The translations under genes and the position numbers were made by a program. The notes under the pieces are model-generated. The model did no database searches, was not told where the DNA came from, and worked only from the letters and a program-made list of their open reading frames with translations. 64,000 nucleotides of DNA from Clostridium sp. KNHs214. GTDB lineage: Bacteria > Bacillota > Clostridia > Clostridiales > Clostridiaceae. The stretch covers positions 930,001 through 994,000 of the forward strand of contig NZ_JQMW01000011.1 in NCBI RefSeq assembly GCF_000744935.1, read 5' to 3'. Shown one piece after another: positions 42,931 through 53,454 of this stretch. How positions within the stretch are numbered: position 1 is the stretch's first letter; each line of letters starts with the position of its first letter.

Positions 42931-44061
42931 TTAATTAGTTACAAAGCTTTGATGTAAATCCTTTTTTAAATCTATATTATGCTGCCTTAAAACACTATTT
43001 AAAGCCTTTAGTGTCAAATATAATTTTTCTTCATAGCAATTTTCGCCCATGTGACCTATTCTTATAACCTTATCCTTTAAGAAATCAAAGGCTCCAGCTA
43101 TCATTATATTATGCTTATTTAACATATCCTCATAAATTTCTTTATAAGTTATGCCTTCAGGTATGTTTATGGTAGTTACTGTATTAGAAAAGCTATCTAA
43201 AGGATATAACTCTAAACCACCTTCTATAAGGCTATGTCTAACTCTATGTGCTATATCTCTATGTCTTTCTATCATATTTTTATCTTGAAGTATTCTATCA
43301 AAAGCCACATCCAAAGCATATAAATCACTTATAGGCTGAGTGTATGGAAACCATTTATCTTCATACCACGTACTCCAATTATTTAAATTTGCATAAAATC
43401 CTACTATAGGAGATTTTCTATTTCTTATTTTATTCCAAGCATCCTGGCTTATACTTAAGAAAGTTAATCCCGGAGGAGCTGATATACATTTTTGTGATCC
43501 TCCTAAAGCTATATCAATATTCCATTCGTCTACCTTAAATTCTTCACCGCCCATACCAGCTACAGAATCCACTACTGTTATTATTCCATACTTTTTAAGA
43601 AGTGGACATAGCTTTTCAACATCATTAGTTATTCCTGATGGTGTTTCGCAATGAACTAAAGTAGCAATTTTAAAATCATTATTATTCTTTAAAAATTCCT
43701 CCAGCTCCTGATATTTTATGCCTCTTCTATAATCACCTTCAAAGTAAACTACATCTCCACCGTACATCTTCGCAAAGTCTCCAAAGCCCTTGCCAAAAAT
43801 TCCATTGTGTATACACAAAACTTTATCTCCTGGTTCTATTAAAGAGGCACAGGCTGCTTCCAGTCCTAAAATTCCCTCGCCGCATAAAACAAGTACTTCA
43901 TTTTCAGTATTTAAAAATCTTTTTATTTTGTCACAAAGGCCTTTATAAAATTCATAAAAATTCAAATCTAAATCGGGATTAGTAATAGGTTTCATTAATG
44001 CCCTTCTAACATCTTCATGTACGTAAGTTGGACCTGGTGTCATTATAAGTGTTTCCTGCAT
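42931..44061 (-). CDS. Alanine-glyoxylate / serine-pyruvate aminotransferase family
   Basis: A 376-residue fold-type I PLP aminotransferase. Features are the N-terminal LIMTPGPTYVHEDVRRALMK, VLVLCGEGILGLEAACASLI, the Asp in ITVVDSVAGMGGEEFKVDEW, and the Schiff-base Lys in ALGGSQKCISAPPGLTFLSI. The family transfers amino groups between alanine or serine and glyoxylate or pyruvate; the natural substrate here is not shown. The start is ATG 44061 (MQETLIMTPGP) after AGAGGGA. The longer frame from 44109 runs into the adjacent family A element and is not credible. That element begins only 35 bp upstream. Confidence 0.9.
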   Translation of the reverse strand: MQETLIMTPGPTYVHEDVRRALMKPITNPDLDLNFYEFYKGLCDKIKRFLNTENEVLVLCGEGILGLEAACASLIEPGDKVLCIHNGIFGKGFGDFAKMYGGDVVYFEGDYRRGIKYQELEEFLKNNNDFKIATLVHCETPSGITNDVEKLCPLLKKYGIITVVDSVAGMGGEEFKVDEWNIDIALGGSQKCISAPPGLTFLSISQDAWNKIRNRKSPIVGFYANLNNWSTWYEDKWFPYTQPISDLYALDVAFDRILQDKNMIERHRDIAHRVRHSLIEGGLELYPLDSFSNTVTTINIPEGITYKEIYEDMLNKHNIMIAGAFDFLKDKVIRIGHMGENCYEEKLYLTLKALNSVLRQHNIDLKKDLHQSFVTN

Positions 44062-44096
44062 AATGTATCCCTCTTTTCTTTTAATAGTATATAAAT

Positions 44097-44407
44097 GATT
44101 ATCACACAATAAGTATTACATTGCTTGAATTATGAAATTTCTCTGGAATGAGTTGCATAAGAAGCGAAGGAACTATTTAAATTTAATTTTAGAAATTCTT
44201 CTTTTAGACAGATAAAATTATCGTAACCCTTAAAAGGACGCCAGGCTAGCGAACCTGAGGCAGGACGCTGAATGTAAGCGTTAGATAATTTTATATGGCT
44301 AAAAGATTAGAATTTCTTAAATTAAATTTATTGTTCCAAGCTCTTATGCAAGTCATGGAGGAGAAATTTCATAATTCCATTACATTGTACCTTATTGTGG
44401 GTTAATC
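44097..44407 (-). repeat. Family A element, long form with nested insert, inverted
   Basis: A 311-bp copy inverted relative to 26198. The inner insert keeps the same relative orientation and the same AAATTTAA junctions. One inner hairpin arm differs: AACCCTTAAAAGGACG replaces the GCCTGGCAAGGACG seen at 63718, losing a stem. It abuts the aminotransferase 5' end. Confidence 0.85.
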
Positions 44408-44520
44408 ATATAAATTAATACCTTGAATTTTTAATTCAAATTACTATCATTTTCAATGTTAACTAAGTGTTTAATGTAAAATGATTTATTACAATAATCA
44501 CTACTTAATATTTTAAATTT

Positions 44521-45075
44521 CTAAAAAACCTTAGTTTTCTTTAATGCTGCTGCTAGCGGAATTCCTATTATAGCTCCTATAATCAATTGTGTTATATTTC
44601 CTAGAATAGATGTTAACGGTGCTATCCAGTTTCCATATAGAATTCCCTCTGCCACATAGTATCCCATTACCATCCATATAGCTGCTAAAACTATGCCTGC
44701 TATATTCCATAAAAATTTTTTTCCATTTCTATCTTTAGAATTTGCCATTGTTCCTATAATATATCCCATTATTCCCCTTATTATAAAAGTAGCTGGTGCC
44801 CAAATAGCCCACTCAGATAATAAATCAAATAATCCCATTCCAAATGCACCTGCAATGGCTCCTTTTTTGCCTCCAAATACAATAGCAGCCACAAATAACA
44901 TAGCATTTCCTAAATGTACAAGTCCACCATTTACGGCTATAGGTAATCTAATATTAATAAATCTTGTAGCAACAAATACTAAGGCTATTAAAAGTGCGGA
45001 TATAACCATGTCCTTTAATTTAGAATTTACTGTAGAAATCTTAGCCTCTGAAACTCTTTCACCAATATTATTCAC
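44521..45075 (-). CDS. ECF transporter S component
   Basis: A 184-residue protein with five or six helices (ISALLIALVFVATRFINIRL, GGLVHLGNAMLFVAAIVFGG, GGKKGAIAGAFGMGLFDLLS). It matches the substrate-binding S components of energy-coupling factor vitamin importers, of the HmpT/DUF1393-like group. It would work with a shared EcfA/A'/T module coded elsewhere. The vitamin is not identifiable; no riboswitch lies upstream. GGGGG precedes the ATG. Confidence 0.85.
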   Translation of the reverse strand: MNNIGERVSEAKISTVNSKLKDMVISALLIALVFVATRFINIRLPIAVNGGLVHLGNAMLFVAAIVFGGKKGAIAGAFGMGLFDLLSEWAIWAPATFIIRGIMGYIIGTMANSKDRNGKKFLWNIAGIVLAAIWMVMGYYVAEGILYGNWIAPLTSILGNITQLIIGAIIGIPLAAALKKTKVF

Positions 45076-45257
45076 AATAAGAACCCCCTTTTTTGTATTA
45101 TTAATACTAGTGAATCCAATACATCACACTTACATTATATATTCGTTTCATATTTTTATTCAAATGTATCGGTACACTATCTATGAAATGTTTAAATGAA
45201 TATGTTAAACTCTATAAAAACATTATTTAATTTAACTTTCGCAGTTATAAAATATAC

Positions 45258-45307
45258 ATTGGAAAAATTCCATAATTGCACCACATTGTACCTTATTGTG
45301 GTTTAAT
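45258..45307 (-). repeat. Family A 3' fragment
   Basis: Only one terminus remains, AATTCCATAATTGCACCACA then TTGTACCTTATTGTGGTTTA. An AACTTTCGCAGTTATAAAAT string just upstream also occurs at 6190. The rest of 45076-45397 is A/T-rich and holds the promoters of the two divergent genes. Confidence 0.65.
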
Positions 45308-45397
45308 CACAATATTCCTATAGAACTATTCAAATATTGATATTCCACATTGTAAATGTTTTAATATAGTTAGATTACTAAAAAGGACGGTGTTATT

Positions 45398-46486
45398 ATG
45401 AATAAAAATAGAATAGAAAAAGTTATACAAAACATGAAAAATAAAAATATAGATCAGCTTATAGTAACTTCACCTACTTCTATATGCTATTTGCTGGATT
45501 TAACTATTGAGCCCGGTGAAAGACTTATGGCCTTATACATAAATAAGGAAGGAACTATAAAATTCTTTGCCAATGAATTATTTGCACTAGATTCAAGCAT
45601 AGGTGTAGATTTAGTTCTTCATAAAGACGGAGAAGATCCTATAAAACAAATAGCTTCTACATGCAAGGATAATTGCATATTTGGAGTAGACAAAACTTGG
45701 CCTTCTCACTTTTTAATTTCATTAATGAATAAAAAACCTAACCTTAAATTTGTAAACAGTTCTATTGTTGTAGACGAGGTTAGAATGATAAAAGATTCAA
45801 AAGAATTAGACCTTTTAAGAAATGCTTCCATTATAAACGACAAGGTTATAGACGAACTAATAAATTCTATACATCCAGAAAAAACTGAAAAAGACTTAGC
45901 AGAAAGCATAGCTGATTTATATAGAAAACATAATACTTATGAATTTTCCTTTTACCCTATAGCAGCTTATGGCCCAAATGCCGCATCTCCTCACCATGAT
46001 TCAGATGGTACAAAACTAAAATCTGGAGACTGCATAATTCTAGATATAGGCGGCAGAACTAATGGTTATTGCTCAGATATGACAAGGACAGTATTCTATG
46101 GAGAGCCTGATGAAGAAAGCAAAAAAATATATAATACTGTATTAAAATCTAACCTGGCAGGCATAGCTGCTGTAAAGCCTGGCGTTAAACTTTGTGATAT
46201 AGACAAAGCCTCAAGAGATGTTATAGAAAAAGCAGGCTACGGCAAATACTTTAATCACAGAACAGGTCACAACATAGGCATAGAAGATCACGAATACCCT
46301 AGCGTAGGACCTACTGATGAGGAAATAGCAAAACCTGGCATGGTTTTCTCTATAGAACCTGGCATATATGTACCTGGAAAATGTGGAGTTAGAATAGAAG
46401 ATCTAGTTATAGTAACTGAAGATGGTTGCGAAGTGTTAAATAATTACCCTAAAGAACTAAAAATTGTGACAGAACCACAAATTTAA
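45398..46486 (+). CDS. M24-family aminopeptidase P-like metallopeptidase (Xaa-Pro type)
   Basis: A 362-residue two-domain pita-bread peptidase that would release N-terminal residues before proline or cleave Xaa-Pro dipeptides. The C-terminal catalytic domain has all five metal ligands: Asp in IILDIGGRTNG, Asp in GYCSDMTRTV, His in HRTGHNIGIEDH, Glu in FSIEPGIYVPG, and Glu in GVRIEDLVIV. The N-terminal creatinase-like domain covers about 1-125. A typical AAAAGGACGGTG site precedes the ATG. It is monocistronic with a hairpin after it. Confidence 0.92.
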   Translation: MNKNRIEKVIQNMKNKNIDQLIVTSPTSICYLLDLTIEPGERLMALYINKEGTIKFFANELFALDSSIGVDLVLHKDGEDPIKQIASTCKDNCIFGVDKTWPSHFLISLMNKKPNLKFVNSSIVVDEVRMIKDSKELDLLRNASIINDKVIDELINSIHPEKTEKDLAESIADLYRKHNTYEFSFYPIAAYGPNAASPHHDSDGTKLKSGDCIILDIGGRTNGYCSDMTRTVFYGEPDEESKKIYNTVLKSNLAGIAAVKPGVKLCDIDKASRDVIEKAGYGKYFNHRTGHNIGIEDHEYPSVGPTDEEIAKPGMVFSIEPGIYVPGKCGVRIEDLVIVTEDGCEVLNNYPKELKIVTEPQI

Positions 46487-46606
46487 AATTATAGAGGGAA
46501 ACATTAGGAAAAATCTTCACTTTTGTGATTATACATATTTTAATTTCAATTTTCCAAATAAAATTTCTCTCTATCTTTGATATAAAAAGTTCACAAACAA
46601 TACAAA

Positions 46607-46641
46607 AATTCACTGAAAAGCCATAGTTTTTTCAGTGAATT
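46607..46641. terminator. Shared terminator between the M24 peptidase and the 46658 gene
   Basis: AATTCACTGAAAA and TTTTTCAGTGAATT are 13-bp arms around GCCATAG, placed between convergent genes. Confidence 0.85.
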
Positions 46642-46657
46642 CTTATTAAAAAACTTT

Positions 46658-47986
46658 TTAGTCTTTTATAGTAGTTGCACCATTAGCATCTTTAACTATA
46701 ATCATATATTGAAAATAATCTGTAGTCATTCCATCCCTTGGTATATCTAATGTTTTCCCTGAAGAACTCCACTGAAGTGTATTTATAAAGTCCCACCTTA
46801 ATTCTTTTGAAAATGGTGATTTACTTCCATTTAATTTGATTAGACTATATTGCTGCTTTAAAACTTTATCTAAGTCATCACTATCTTTATAAGTTGATAT
46901 AGGAGTACCTTTTGAATTAGTACATTCTTTATAAAATATGGGAATACTGATTACTTTATTTCTAAATTGTTTATCACCCTCGTTAACACGTGCACCAAAC
47001 CAGTTTATATTAACTTTGTGCAAAAAAACATGGTATAGCCCCATTTGTCCAAAATATTTTCCCCTTTGAAAATGACTATATATCTTTTTAAAATTTTCAT
47101 ACATTACACCTTCTCTTTTAAGATATGCCTCATCTTGTATTTCCTCAATACTATTACCTTTCTTACTAAAATCAAAAGTATCCATATTACTCTTTAAGTT
47201 ATCTAGTACAATAAAAAAATTAAACTCCTCTTCATTTAAAATTTCTCTATAATATTTTTCTTTATTATATATTTTATTATATACATTATTAACCTTCTTT
47301 TTTAAATCCATGTAGTTATCTTTTAATTTATCTTCACTGCTTTTATCTCCATATTCTTGCTTAGATACATCTTGTATTTGCATATATATCTCTTTTAAAG
47401 ATTGAAGATCCATCTTTTGTTCTAGTAATAAGTTTTTATCTTTAAGTTTTTCTACTAAATACTGAGAAGCATCAATACTAGGTATCGTATCTATGCCTAC
47501 CACTGTTATTTTATCTTTGTCACTTAAACTCATATTGTAACGGTACATTTTACGAAAAAATTCATAGTCTTCCAAATTGGGCATAAAAACCTTTTTTAAA
47601 TAATTCTCATTACCAGTTTCAACATATTTATTTATATTAAGTGAATCCAAAAAACCATATTCTATTATTAAATATTTAAAATTGGTTTCCTTTTTAAAAT
47701 ACTTCATGAATTTCCACTTAATATCATAATTTACATCTATATTATGAGCTTCTCCTATCAAAAATATCTCTTTGTCCTTAACATCCGAATTTAAAAGTGT
47801 GTATGATGAAAATTCTTCATTATCCCTAACATCAAGATTCTTAGTGTTCTTTTCTAGATACTCTATATACGCCTTTTTAGGTATCTTCTTATTTGAATTC
47901 TCTACATCTGTACCCGTTTTACTACATCCTACAAAATTTAAACATATTAATAAAACTACTAATACTGACAATAACCTTTTTTTCAT
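46658..47986 (-). CDS. Erythromycin esterase-like lipoprotein
   Basis: A 442-residue exported protein with lipobox NFVGC (Cys21). The mature part carries the EreA/ChaN-superfamily pattern: IFLIGEAHNIDVNYDIKWKF (the conserved Gly-Glu-x-His), FKYLIIEYGFLDS and TVVGIDTIPSIDASQY, then a long helical insert and GQMGLYHVFLHKVNINWFGA with a second His. True erythromycin esterases are cytoplasmic, so a surface-anchored homologue is more likely a different hydrolase or binding protein. Antibiotic resistance is not supported. It is monocistronic. Confidence 0.7.
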   Translation of the reverse strand: MKKRLLSVLVVLLICLNFVGCSKTGTDVENSNKKIPKKAYIEYLEKNTKNLDVRDNEEFSSYTLLNSDVKDKEIFLIGEAHNIDVNYDIKWKFMKYFKKETNFKYLIIEYGFLDSLNINKYVETGNENYLKKVFMPNLEDYEFFRKMYRYNMSLSDKDKITVVGIDTIPSIDASQYLVEKLKDKNLLLEQKMDLQSLKEIYMQIQDVSKQEYGDKSSEDKLKDNYMDLKKKVNNVYNKIYNKEKYYREILNEEEFNFFIVLDNLKSNMDTFDFSKKGNSIEEIQDEAYLKREGVMYENFKKIYSHFQRGKYFGQMGLYHVFLHKVNINWFGARVNEGDKQFRNKVISIPIFYKECTNSKGTPISTYKDSDDLDKVLKQQYSLIKLNGSKSPFSKELRWDFINTLQWSSSGKTLDIPRDGMTTDYFQYMIIVKDANGATTIKD

Positions 47987-48039
47987 ATTTTTATCACCAC
48001 CTAAATAATCTTATTAAGCTTGTACATAATTCCAAGGTC

Positions 48040-48360
48040 TTAATATTATTAGCCCAGTAAAGCTAATTTTTTAATTGCTCAAATATACATAATAGGATTT
48101 TGTCACATTTTATTCTAATTATAGTATATTAATACACCTAATATAAATAAGAATAAAGGATGATTTCCATCTACCAGCGTCAAGAAATCTTTTACATAAA
48201 TAAACTTATCAATTTTCATACAAAGTTTTTTATAATCTTGATCTATGTCAAGTGCCCAATAAATTATCTTATAATCAAAATCTACTTTTTTCAAATTATA
48301 CTTTTAGCATCTATTATTTACATGAAATTTAGTTTTCTTACTTTCGTGTTATAGTTTATT
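48040..48360 (+). pseudogene. Decayed 5' end of the same IS as at 50434
   Basis: The leader and first codons parallel 50300-50560: ATTAGCCCAGTAAAGCTAAT then a start region coding ISIYQRQEIF, LINFHTKFF. The homologous full copy reads PMYQRQEIF, LINFYTKIF. After about 25 codons the match breaks down through frameshifts. It is a truncated transposase remnant. Confidence 0.6.
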
Positions 48361-48377
48361 TCTTCCGTACTCCATAG

Positions 48378-48648
48378 ATATTTATGACAAAGAATCTATG
48401 AGTAAAATAGAGTTAACTAAAAATTTAATTACAAATCTGCCTAAACCTGAAAATGTAAGTTACGTTGTGTGTGATAGTTGGTATAATTGTAAAACTATTT
48501 TTAATAGCTTCGTGAAAACTGGTTACAACTATATTGAAGTTCTAAAAACTAATAAAGTTATTTATCTAAAAAAATCTTTTCAAAATGATTGCTCATTAAA
48601 GATATTTATTTCTTTAGATAAATCATTAATTCTTATATATATTTTTTA
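48378..48648 (+). pseudogene. IS701/IS4-like transposase fragment
   Basis: The stretch coding YVVCDSWYNCKTIFNSFVKT and EVLKTNKVIY is the central DDE segment (the conserved CDSW(Y/F) and LKTN-x-VIYP) of the same transposase type as the pseudogene at 48774. The match ends abruptly after VIYLKKS. Both flanks of the gene are missing. Confidence 0.6.
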
Positions 48649-48773
48649 ACTTTAGTTGCGAAAATCTCTCAACATAAGCTTACAGTTAAAAAATTATAAA
48701 AAATAGAGACAAACTTCACATTTTATTGTATAAATTAATTTGCACAAAAACTTTAATAACAGGAGTGAAACAT

Positions 48774-49787
48774 ATGTTTCATAAAAGTATTTTATGAAAG
48801 AAATCACCAATAAGCCAGTTTTTATTTAACATTGGATTCTTTTTATACTTCTCAAAACCTATATTAAAGCATATTAGAGAATTTATAAAAGTTTCTACCC
48901 AAAAGGTTCACAAAGGAACAATAAATGATATTGTCTTACTAAGTCTTGCTAATTGTAATAGAACAACCTTTGGTAAATTTTTAAGTGAAGGTGTTTGGAA
49001 TATTAATTTTGCATGGAAAGACATTAGAAAATTTATTGTAAGTTCCATTTATGAATATTAATCATCAACTGATTTACCTATATTTGCAATTTATGATGAT
49101 ACTATTGCTGAAAAAACTAAGCCCTCGTCAAAGGCTAAAAACACAATTTAGGAAATAGGATTTCATCATTCACATTTAAAAGGTAAAAAAGTTTTGGGAC
49201 ATCAATTACTTACAACCATGCTTTCCTGTGGTAAAAAAATTTCACCCTATTCTATTAAGCATTATAAAAAAAGTTTAAAAAAGCAAAATAGAAATGATTT
49301 GTCAAATAGTAGCGAGTCTTCCTTCACCTAATGGCGCAGCCTACGGATTGTGTGATTCATGCTTTACCAACAAAAACGTTGTAAATGCTCATTTCAAAAA
49401 GCTTTATCATCTTATTGGTGCATTAAAAACTAACCAAGTTATTTATCCGAAAGGATTTGGTATTCAAGTTCATAATTTTTCCCAGTATATTCAAAAGGAT
49501 GATGTTTGCCTTGTTACAGTAAACGTTGGCCTATTGAAATATTTTTTAGGCAGACAAAGAACAATCTTGGACTTAATACTTATCAAGTAAGCTCTACAAA
49601 ATCTCTTGATAGATTATCATTTCTAATTTCTTTGACATATATTTATTATTCAGTTCAAGAGGACGCTAATGATTCCTTCGGAAAAGGCTTAATAATTTGC
49701 AGAGATCAATTTAAAAGAGATAACATTCAATGGGTTTATGAATCTGCAAAAGATAATTTACCTCTTGAAGCTATTTTTAAGCTTTGA
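48774..49787 (+). pseudogene. IS701/IS4-like DDE transposase, multiply broken
   Basis: Starting from ATG 48774 the conceptual protein reads KSPISQFLFNIGFF, IREFIKVSTQKVHKGTIND, IYDDTIAEKTKPSSKAKN (first catalytic Asp region), GKKVLGHQLLTTMLS, GLCDSCFTNKNVV and YSKRWPIEIFFRQTKNNLGL (the catalytic Glu of the Y-(2)-R-E motif), ending NLPLEAIFKL. At least four in-frame stops and one frameshift near 49505 interrupt it. It is a fossil insertion, part of the IS cluster upstream of the RiPP-like genes. Confidence 0.75.
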
Positions 49788-50433
49788 AAGTAGCATAAGG
49801 TACAATATAAATACAAACTATAAAATTTTGTATCTAAATATACTGGCAGCTGGATTATTGAACTATTTTTTAAAGATTGCAAAGATAGATACCAAATAAA
49901 AAGTGAAAAGTATATCAATATATACTTCACAATAATTATAATAAGTTATACTTATTGCACATTATATTCTAATTGCTGCTGTCACTTTAATACTAGGTAT
50001 AAATTAGTCAATAAAGATTTAGCAAAATCGAAAACAATATATATTTTATAAAGCAATTTCTAATGGAAAGTCATTAGAAGAATTTTTTGAGTTATTAAAA
50101 ATAGCTTAGGAATCTGTTTAGTTATTTAACTGTAAAATTATTTAAGATAAGATGCACTATTATAGTTTTGTATATTTTGCAGATTTTCAAAATGTAAAAT
50201 AATCTTAACCTTTACCCAAATAATTTAATTCACACACCTCAAACCTATTAATTAAAAGTTTTTATCACCCCCTTAATTCTAAAAATAATAGCCTTGAGCA
50301 TAACTCTGAGGGGTTAATATCACGAGCTCATTAGGGCTAATTTTTTTAATCACTCAAATATATATATCATGGGATCTCTCTACATTTTTGTCGAATTATA
50401 CTAGATTATCACACATAATATAAAAACAATAAG
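49788..50433. other. Non-coding IS debris
   Basis: A/T-rich DNA. Near 50040-50110 a plus-strand stretch still codes ISNGKSLEEFFELLKIA before a stop, which looks like the C-terminus of another transposase. The left end of the IS at 50434 (GAGCTCATTAGGGCTAAT) begins near 50320. Confidence 0.4.
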
Positions 50434-51615
50434 GTGAAAATCCCTATGTATCAACGTCAAGAAATCTTTAATATAATTGAACTTTTTATTTCCCAAAAAC
50501 TTATCAATTTTTATACAAAAATTTTTGATAACCTTGATTTATCTTCATTACCCGATAGGGTGCCTTCTAAATACGGCGCTACAGGCTTTTCACGAAATAC
50601 CCTTTTTAGAGAATTTATTGTTATAAAATGTGAAAAGTTTGCTCAAATTATTGACCTTAAAAATTTTTTAGAAAATAATTTAATTATAGCGCAGCTTTGC
50701 AGTTTCAATATTTTAAAGTCTTTGCCTTCATACTATGTTTTTCAAAGATTTATAAAAAATCTTTCTAACTCTTATATTAAAGAAATTATGAAAAATCAAG
50801 TTACTCTCCTTAAAGAGTTAGGTTTTATTGATAATAACTTTGTAGCCGTTGACGCTGCTCCTGTTAAATCCAATAAATCAACGAAATTTTATAATTTTTA
50901 CTGAGGTTATAAACACCACATTATTTGTGATGTTATATCGGGTCTTCCTATTGCCAAATTTACTACAACTGCAGATATTAATGAAATTTCTACTCTTATA
51001 AAAATTCCTACTGCTACAAATGAATGGTTTTCACTTAACAGTAGTTATATTATCGCTGATAAAGGTTATGACTCAAAGCAAAATCATGATTTTATTCGTA
51101 ATATACTTAAAGTTCACGCCTTTATTGCCTTAAATAAACGCGGCACTAAGAAAAAGACTTTAACATCTAAAGGGAATATAATATGTGATTGCGGTTTAGC
51201 CATGCACAAAGATGGTAAACAATATTTTGATTCTTATATTAAGCAAAAATTTTGTTGTCCTTATAGAAAATCAAAAGATGATTCATCGCGTCCATGTAAA
51301 CGTGAAAAATATTTTAATGGCAAAATGAATAGAGGTTGTGTAAAATAAATAAGCATTCATACTGATTATAGAGCTTCTATAAATCTTGATTCTATATTTT
51401 TTTAAAAAACATATGGTCTTAGAACTGAATCTGAAAGATACAATTCTAGGTGGAAAAATCTTAATACCGAACAAGCTTATGTTAAAAATATTAACTCTGT
51501 TACTAACCTAAATACCATTGGACACATTTGCCTTTTAAACATTGTGCTTGCTGCTATAAAAGCTGGTGGTGTAGATAAATCCAAATCCCTATCGGGATTA
51601 AAAAGAACTGCTTAA
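50434..51615 (+). pseudogene. DDE transposase with Cys-rich C-terminal domain, broken by stops
   Basis: The conceptual protein starts MKIPMYQRQEIF and includes SLPDRVPSKYGATGFSRNTL, NNFVAVDAAPVKSN (catalytic Asp region), a stop, then GYKHHIICDVISGLPIAKF, SSYIIADKGYDSKQNHDFI (second Asp), CDCGLAMHKDGKQYF, another stop after GCVK, and finally EQAYVKNINSVTNLNTIGHI and AAIKAGGVDKSKSLSGL. The first stop is TGA where TGG (Trp) would fit. The order is that of IS1182/ISNCY-type clostridial transposases. Three or more stops make it inactive. Confidence 0.75.
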
Positions 51616-51900
51616 TTAAAATATATTTTTTAACATTAAAATTTACTAGAGAAGTAGCTTACCCCTTTTTTGCTTTTTTATTATCAATTCCTAGCTCAAA
51701 TTTATCTTAACAAGCTACGCTTAATAAAAATTGGAATCATTTTACTTTAACTATTTAGTTTTTTATCAATTATACTCATATCTACTAAAAATAATTATAG
51801 ATTAAGTATCCAATTCTTATAACCATAATACATTCTATTGATTACTTATATATTTAATAACTTTAATAAATATATTTTTTAACTTGCAAAATTATAAAGT
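51616..51900. other. A/T-rich spacer downstream of the exporter gene
   Basis: I see no ORF and no clear terminator. The right end of the broken IS probably lies near 51660-51730. Confidence 0.4.
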
Positions 51901-53454
51901 TTATTTATTAATAACATCCCCTATATTAATAATATAATCTGCATTTTCTATAAGTTCACGATCATGAGTTATTACAATTATTATAGAATTTTTCTTCAAC
52001 TTTTTAAGAATTTGTTTCAATTTTTTTACACTATCCTTGTCTAAAGCTGATGAAGGTTCATCTAACAGTAATATATCAAATTTTTTATTCAAACACATAT
52101 TTAAAGCACTCTTTTGCTTTTCCCCTCCAGATAAATTTTTATAATTATTAAAAATACAGTTAAAATAACTATTTTTTTTATTTTTATTTATAGTATAACT
52201 AAAAACATCAGGCTCTTGCTGACAAATAGAAACATTTTCTTTTCTAAAATTATATAAATTTATATATTTTAAATTTGTACTATTTATATAAATCTCTCCA
52301 GAATAATTGTCATATAGCCCTAATAAAAGATCAAATAAAGTACTTTTTCCACTTCCATTTTTACCACAAATACAATATATTTTTCCTTTTTTAAATTTAT
52401 AATTCAAATTTTTAATTATTTGATTTTCTTTTTCATAATAAAAAGATAAATTTCTTATTTGTAAATCTTCTACTTCTTTTAAAGTAACATTTCCAATAAT
52501 CTCTTCCTTTATTAATAATAATTTATCAATCCTATTCTTAGACGCAAGATATTGTTGATATTGCTGACTAAGTGATAAGAAATAATTAATGCCAGATATT
52601 ATTACATTAAAAAAAGAGTTGAAAACTATGAGTTTACCTATAGTTATGATATTTTTTTCAACCAGTGAAACACCATATAATAAAATTACTATATTAGAAC
52701 TAAAGGTAACTACATTTTGAACATTAGAATACATATATGAAATTTTAGAAAAATTGACTCCTTTATTAAACAACAAAACAAAAGCATTATATAACTCATT
52801 TTTACTCTCTTTATGCCAACTATTGATTTTTATTGATTTTATATTTTTTAATTCACGAATTAATTTTGAAAAAAATTTGCTGTGTTCATCTGTATATGTA
52901 TAATTACTTAAATATATCTTTTCTTTAAAAAAAATATATAGCATGCTATATATTAAAAACATAGGCAAAAGTATTAATCCAAATAAAAAATATATTTTAA
53001 ATATCATAAAATAAGAAATTGTTATAGAAAGAATATTAATAGTCACCTCAAATATATTTTCAATAATAAAATTTGAAATTTCTGAGGCATCTGAAACTAA
53101 TCTATCACATAAATAACCGCTATCTAGTTTTATATATTCAGAATAGGGAATTACTTTTAAATGTTCTATAACATTAGATAATATATTAAACATAAATTTG
53201 CTATCTAATTTTATCTTTTCCATATTAAAAAAATATCCTGTGATTATTTGATTCATCCAAATTAAAATTAGTAAATATATATTGTTCACTACCTTTTTTG
53301 TATCTCTAAGGTTATTAGTTAGTAAGTCAAAAAAATTTGAAATTATATAAGGCTTCAATAATGATGTAACTGTTAGTAAAATACATAATACCATCATAAT
53401 TAATATTCTAATTTTATATTTATTTAAATAATTAAAATAAACGTTTTTTTCCAT
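51901..53454 (-). CDS. ABC exporter (fused membrane and ATPase domains), probable RiPP transporter
   Basis: A 517-residue half-transporter. The N-terminal 310 residues form a six-helix exporter-type membrane domain (RILIMMVLCILLTVTSLLKP, INILSITISYFMIFKIYFLF). The ATPase follows with Walker A CGKNGSGKST (364-373), signature LSGGE (441-445), Walker B ILLLDEPSSALD (461 on) and switch His in THDREL. There is no C39 peptidase domain, so leader removal, if any, needs another protease. The nucleotide-binding domain is short between Q-loop (CQQEPD) and signature. Its neighbours are a radical SAM/SPASM maturase and a Cys-rich small peptide on the same strand, so peptide export is the likely role. GGAGG precedes the ATG. 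Confidence 0.85.
   Translation of the reverse strand: MEKNVYFNYLNKYKIRILIMMVLCILLTVTSLLKPYIISNFFDLLTNNLRDTKKVVNNIYLLILIWMNQIITGYFFNMEKIKLDSKFMFNILSNVIEHLKVIPYSEYIKLDSGYLCDRLVSDASEISNFIIENIFEVTINILSITISYFMIFKIYFLFGLILLPMFLIYSMLYIFFKEKIYLSNYTYTDEHSKFFSKLIRELKNIKSIKINSWHKESKNELYNAFVLLFNKGVNFSKISYMYSNVQNVVTFSSNIVILLYGVSLVEKNIITIGKLIVFNSFFNVIISGINYFLSLSQQYQQYLASKNRIDKLLLIKEEIIGNVTLKEVEDLQIRNLSFYYEKENQIIKNLNYKFKKGKIYCICGKNGSGKSTLFDLLLGLYDNYSGEIYINSTNLKYINLYNFRKENVSICQQEPDVFSYTINKNKKNSYFNCIFNNYKNLSGGEKQKSALNMCLNKKFDILLLDEPSSALDKDSVKKLKQILKKLKKNSIIIVITHDRELIENADYIINIGDVINK

Noticed and set aside
46658-47986. Erythromycin resistance gene
   Set aside because: It has a lipoprotein signal and low-level motif similarity only; known esterases are cytoplasmic, and no resistance context is present.
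50434-51615. TGA codons in the transposases at 50884 and 59326 as read-through or recoded Trp
   Set aside because: Other TAA/TAG stops and frameshifts lie in the same or neighbouring genes, and intact genes use TGG normally, so this is decay.
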